Of a stretch of 7,458 nt of DNA, positions 6,507 to 7,458 are shown one piece after another. The stretch is from the NCBI GenBank assembly GCA_009782655.1, contig WRIQ01000046.1, positions 1 to 7,458 on the forward strand. Direction: 5' to 3'. The position numbers were made by a program, and so were the translations under genes. Numbering within the stretch: the first letter of the stretch is position 1; each line of letters starts with the position of its first letter. A model generated the notes under the pieces. That model searched no databases. It was not told the DNA's origin and saw only the letters and a program-made list of their open reading frames with translations. Source of the stretch: Prolixibacteraceae bacterium (GTDB taxonomy: Bacteria; Bacteroidota; Bacteroidia; Bacteroidales; Prolixibacteraceae).

Positions 6507-7458
6507 ATGGGCAGAGAACGAAACCATCCATTATACGAAAATGTCGTTATCGCAGAAATTGGTGCGGAAGGCAAATCAATAGCCAAAATCGACGATCTTG
6601 TAATTTTCACCACTCAGGGAATTCCCGGCGATGTTGTTGACTTGCAGGTTACCCGCAGGAAAAAAAAATATCAGGAAGCGCGAATTGTGCGTTATCACAA
6701 ATTTTCGGAGAAACGAATCCTGCCTTTTTGTACGCATTTTGGCATTTGCGGCGGATGCAAATGGCAGCAATTGCCATACAACGAGCAGCTTATATTTAAG
6801 CAAAGACAGGTGGAAGACCAGCTCACCCGAATAGGAAAACTACAGATTCCGCCCATGACGCCTATTTTAGGTTCGGAAAATACAACTTTCTACCGCAACA
6901 AACTGGAGTTTACCTTTTCTAACAACCGCTGGCTCAGCACTGAGGAAATACAGAATCAGGAGATGATTACCAATAGGAATGCGCTTGGATTTCACATTCC
7001 CGGACTTTTCGACAAAGTAATTCCCATTGAATATTGCTGGCTGCAACCCGAACCGTCTAACAAAATTCGGAATTTCATTTTCGATTACGCCATAAAAAAT
7101 GAACTTTCGTTTTTCGATATCAAGCGGCAGCAAGGATTTCTACGAACACTCATCGTCCGCACATCGTCAACTGGCGAAGTGATGGTTATCGTTTCATTTT
7201 TCGAAGACGACACACAAAAGCGCGAAACGTTGCTCCGGGCTTTGGCGCTTTATGCACCCGAAATAACTTCGCTTTTGTATGTTATTAATACCAAAGGCAA
7301 CGACACCATCACCGACCGGGAAATACAAGTGTTTGCTGGCAACGATCACATTTGGGAAACGATGGAAGGTTTGCGGTTCAAAATCGGCCCGAAAAGTTTT
7401 TACCAGACCAACTCCGAACAGGCTTACGTATTGTATAAGGTTGTCAGGGAGTTTGCCG
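6507..7458 (+). CDS. rlmD: 23S rRNA (uracil-C5)-methyltransferase, RlmD/TrmA family (3' end outside window)
   Basis: The first 317 codons of a SAM-dependent RNA uracil-C5 methyltransferase, probably acting on 23S rRNA in the cytoplasm. Residues about 5-64 form an N-terminal TRAM RNA-binding domain (LYENVVIAEIGAEGKSIAKI, then GIPGDVVDLQV). The iron-sulphur pattern C-x5-C-x2-C is present at C75, C81 and C84, with C177 as the fourth ligand, as expected for a [4Fe-4S] RumA-like enzyme. FYRNKLEFTF (128-137) is the conserved central strand motif, and SFYQTN (297-302) contains the SAM-contacting Gln. The glycine-rich SAM loop and the catalytic Cys lie beyond the window edge, so activity cannot be judged. 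The ATG at 6507 gives the TRAM domain its usual start. Bacteroidota have several paralogues (RlmD, RlmC, TrmA-like), so the symbol is the best guess, based on the TRAM domain plus four cysteines. Confidence 0.88.
   Translation, partial: MGRERNHPLYENVVIAEIGAEGKSIAKIDDLVIFTTQGIPGDVVDLQVTRRKKKYQEARIVRYHKFSEKRILPFCTHFGICGGCKWQQLPYNEQLIFKQRQVEDQLTRIGKLQIPPMTPILGSENTTFYRNKLEFTFSNNRWLSTEEIQNQEMITNRNALGFHIPGLFDKVIPIEYCWLQPEPSNKIRNFIFDYAIKNELSFFDIKRQQGFLRTLIVRTSSTGEVMVIVSFFEDDTQKRETLLRALALYAPEITSLLYVINTKGNDTITDREIQVFAGNDHIWETMEGLRFKIGPKSFYQTNSEQAYVLYKVVREFA

Noticed and set aside
1..7458. CRISPR array, tRNA or rRNA genes, transposase
   Set aside because: Scanning by eye showed no spaced repeats, no cloverleaf or rRNA signatures and no transposase motifs.

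Overview
The window looks like a chromosomal fragment from a member of the Bacteroidota. Three things support this. The genes use the Bacteroidota promoter pattern (TTTG about 20 bases before TAnnTTTG) and lack Shine-Dalgarno sequences. Two large secreted rhamnosidase-type glycoside hydrolases sit next to each other, which is typical of polysaccharide degraders in this phylum. Intergenic DNA is very AT-rich compared with the genes.

Layout from left to right. (1) Bases 1-155 hold the last 50 codons of an unrecognised, very AT-rich gene on the + strand. (2) Bases 156-420 hold no convincing gene. They contain short inverted and direct repeats and could be a remnant of a repeated or mobile intergenic element. 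(3) A strong intrinsic terminator at 421-463 ends transcription of the minus-strand block. (4) The minus-strand block, read right to left, is a 1077-residue lipoprotein of the GH106 alpha-L-rhamnosidase type (2411-5644), then, after 151 bases with a candidate promoter of its own, a 591-residue secreted protein of the GH78 alpha-L-rhamnosidase type (484-2259). (5) A 154-base divergent intergenic region separates this block from a + strand macrodomain protein (5799-6305). (6) After 201 non-coding bases, which carry an almost ideal Bacteroidota promoter, comes the 5' part of a 23S rRNA uracil-C5 methyltransferase gene of the RlmD/TrmA family (from 6507), cut off by the window end.

The two hydrolases belong to different families, but both families remove terminal alpha-L-rhamnose. 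They probably act together outside the cytoplasm on a rhamnose-containing plant, algal or microbial glycan: the GH106 enzyme as a lipid-anchored protein and the GH78 enzyme as a soluble exported protein. No SusC/SusD pair, sugar sensor or rhamnose catabolic gene is visible, so the window shows at most the edge of a polysaccharide utilisation locus. The macrodomain and rRNA methyltransferase genes are housekeeping or maintenance functions with no evident link to the glycosidases.

I found no clearly new multi-gene system. The points most worth checking are the Glu-to-Asp change at the presumed general-acid position of the GH78 protein, the palindrome over the GH78 promoter, the nearly leaderless methyltransferase transcript and the repeat-like DNA at 156-410.
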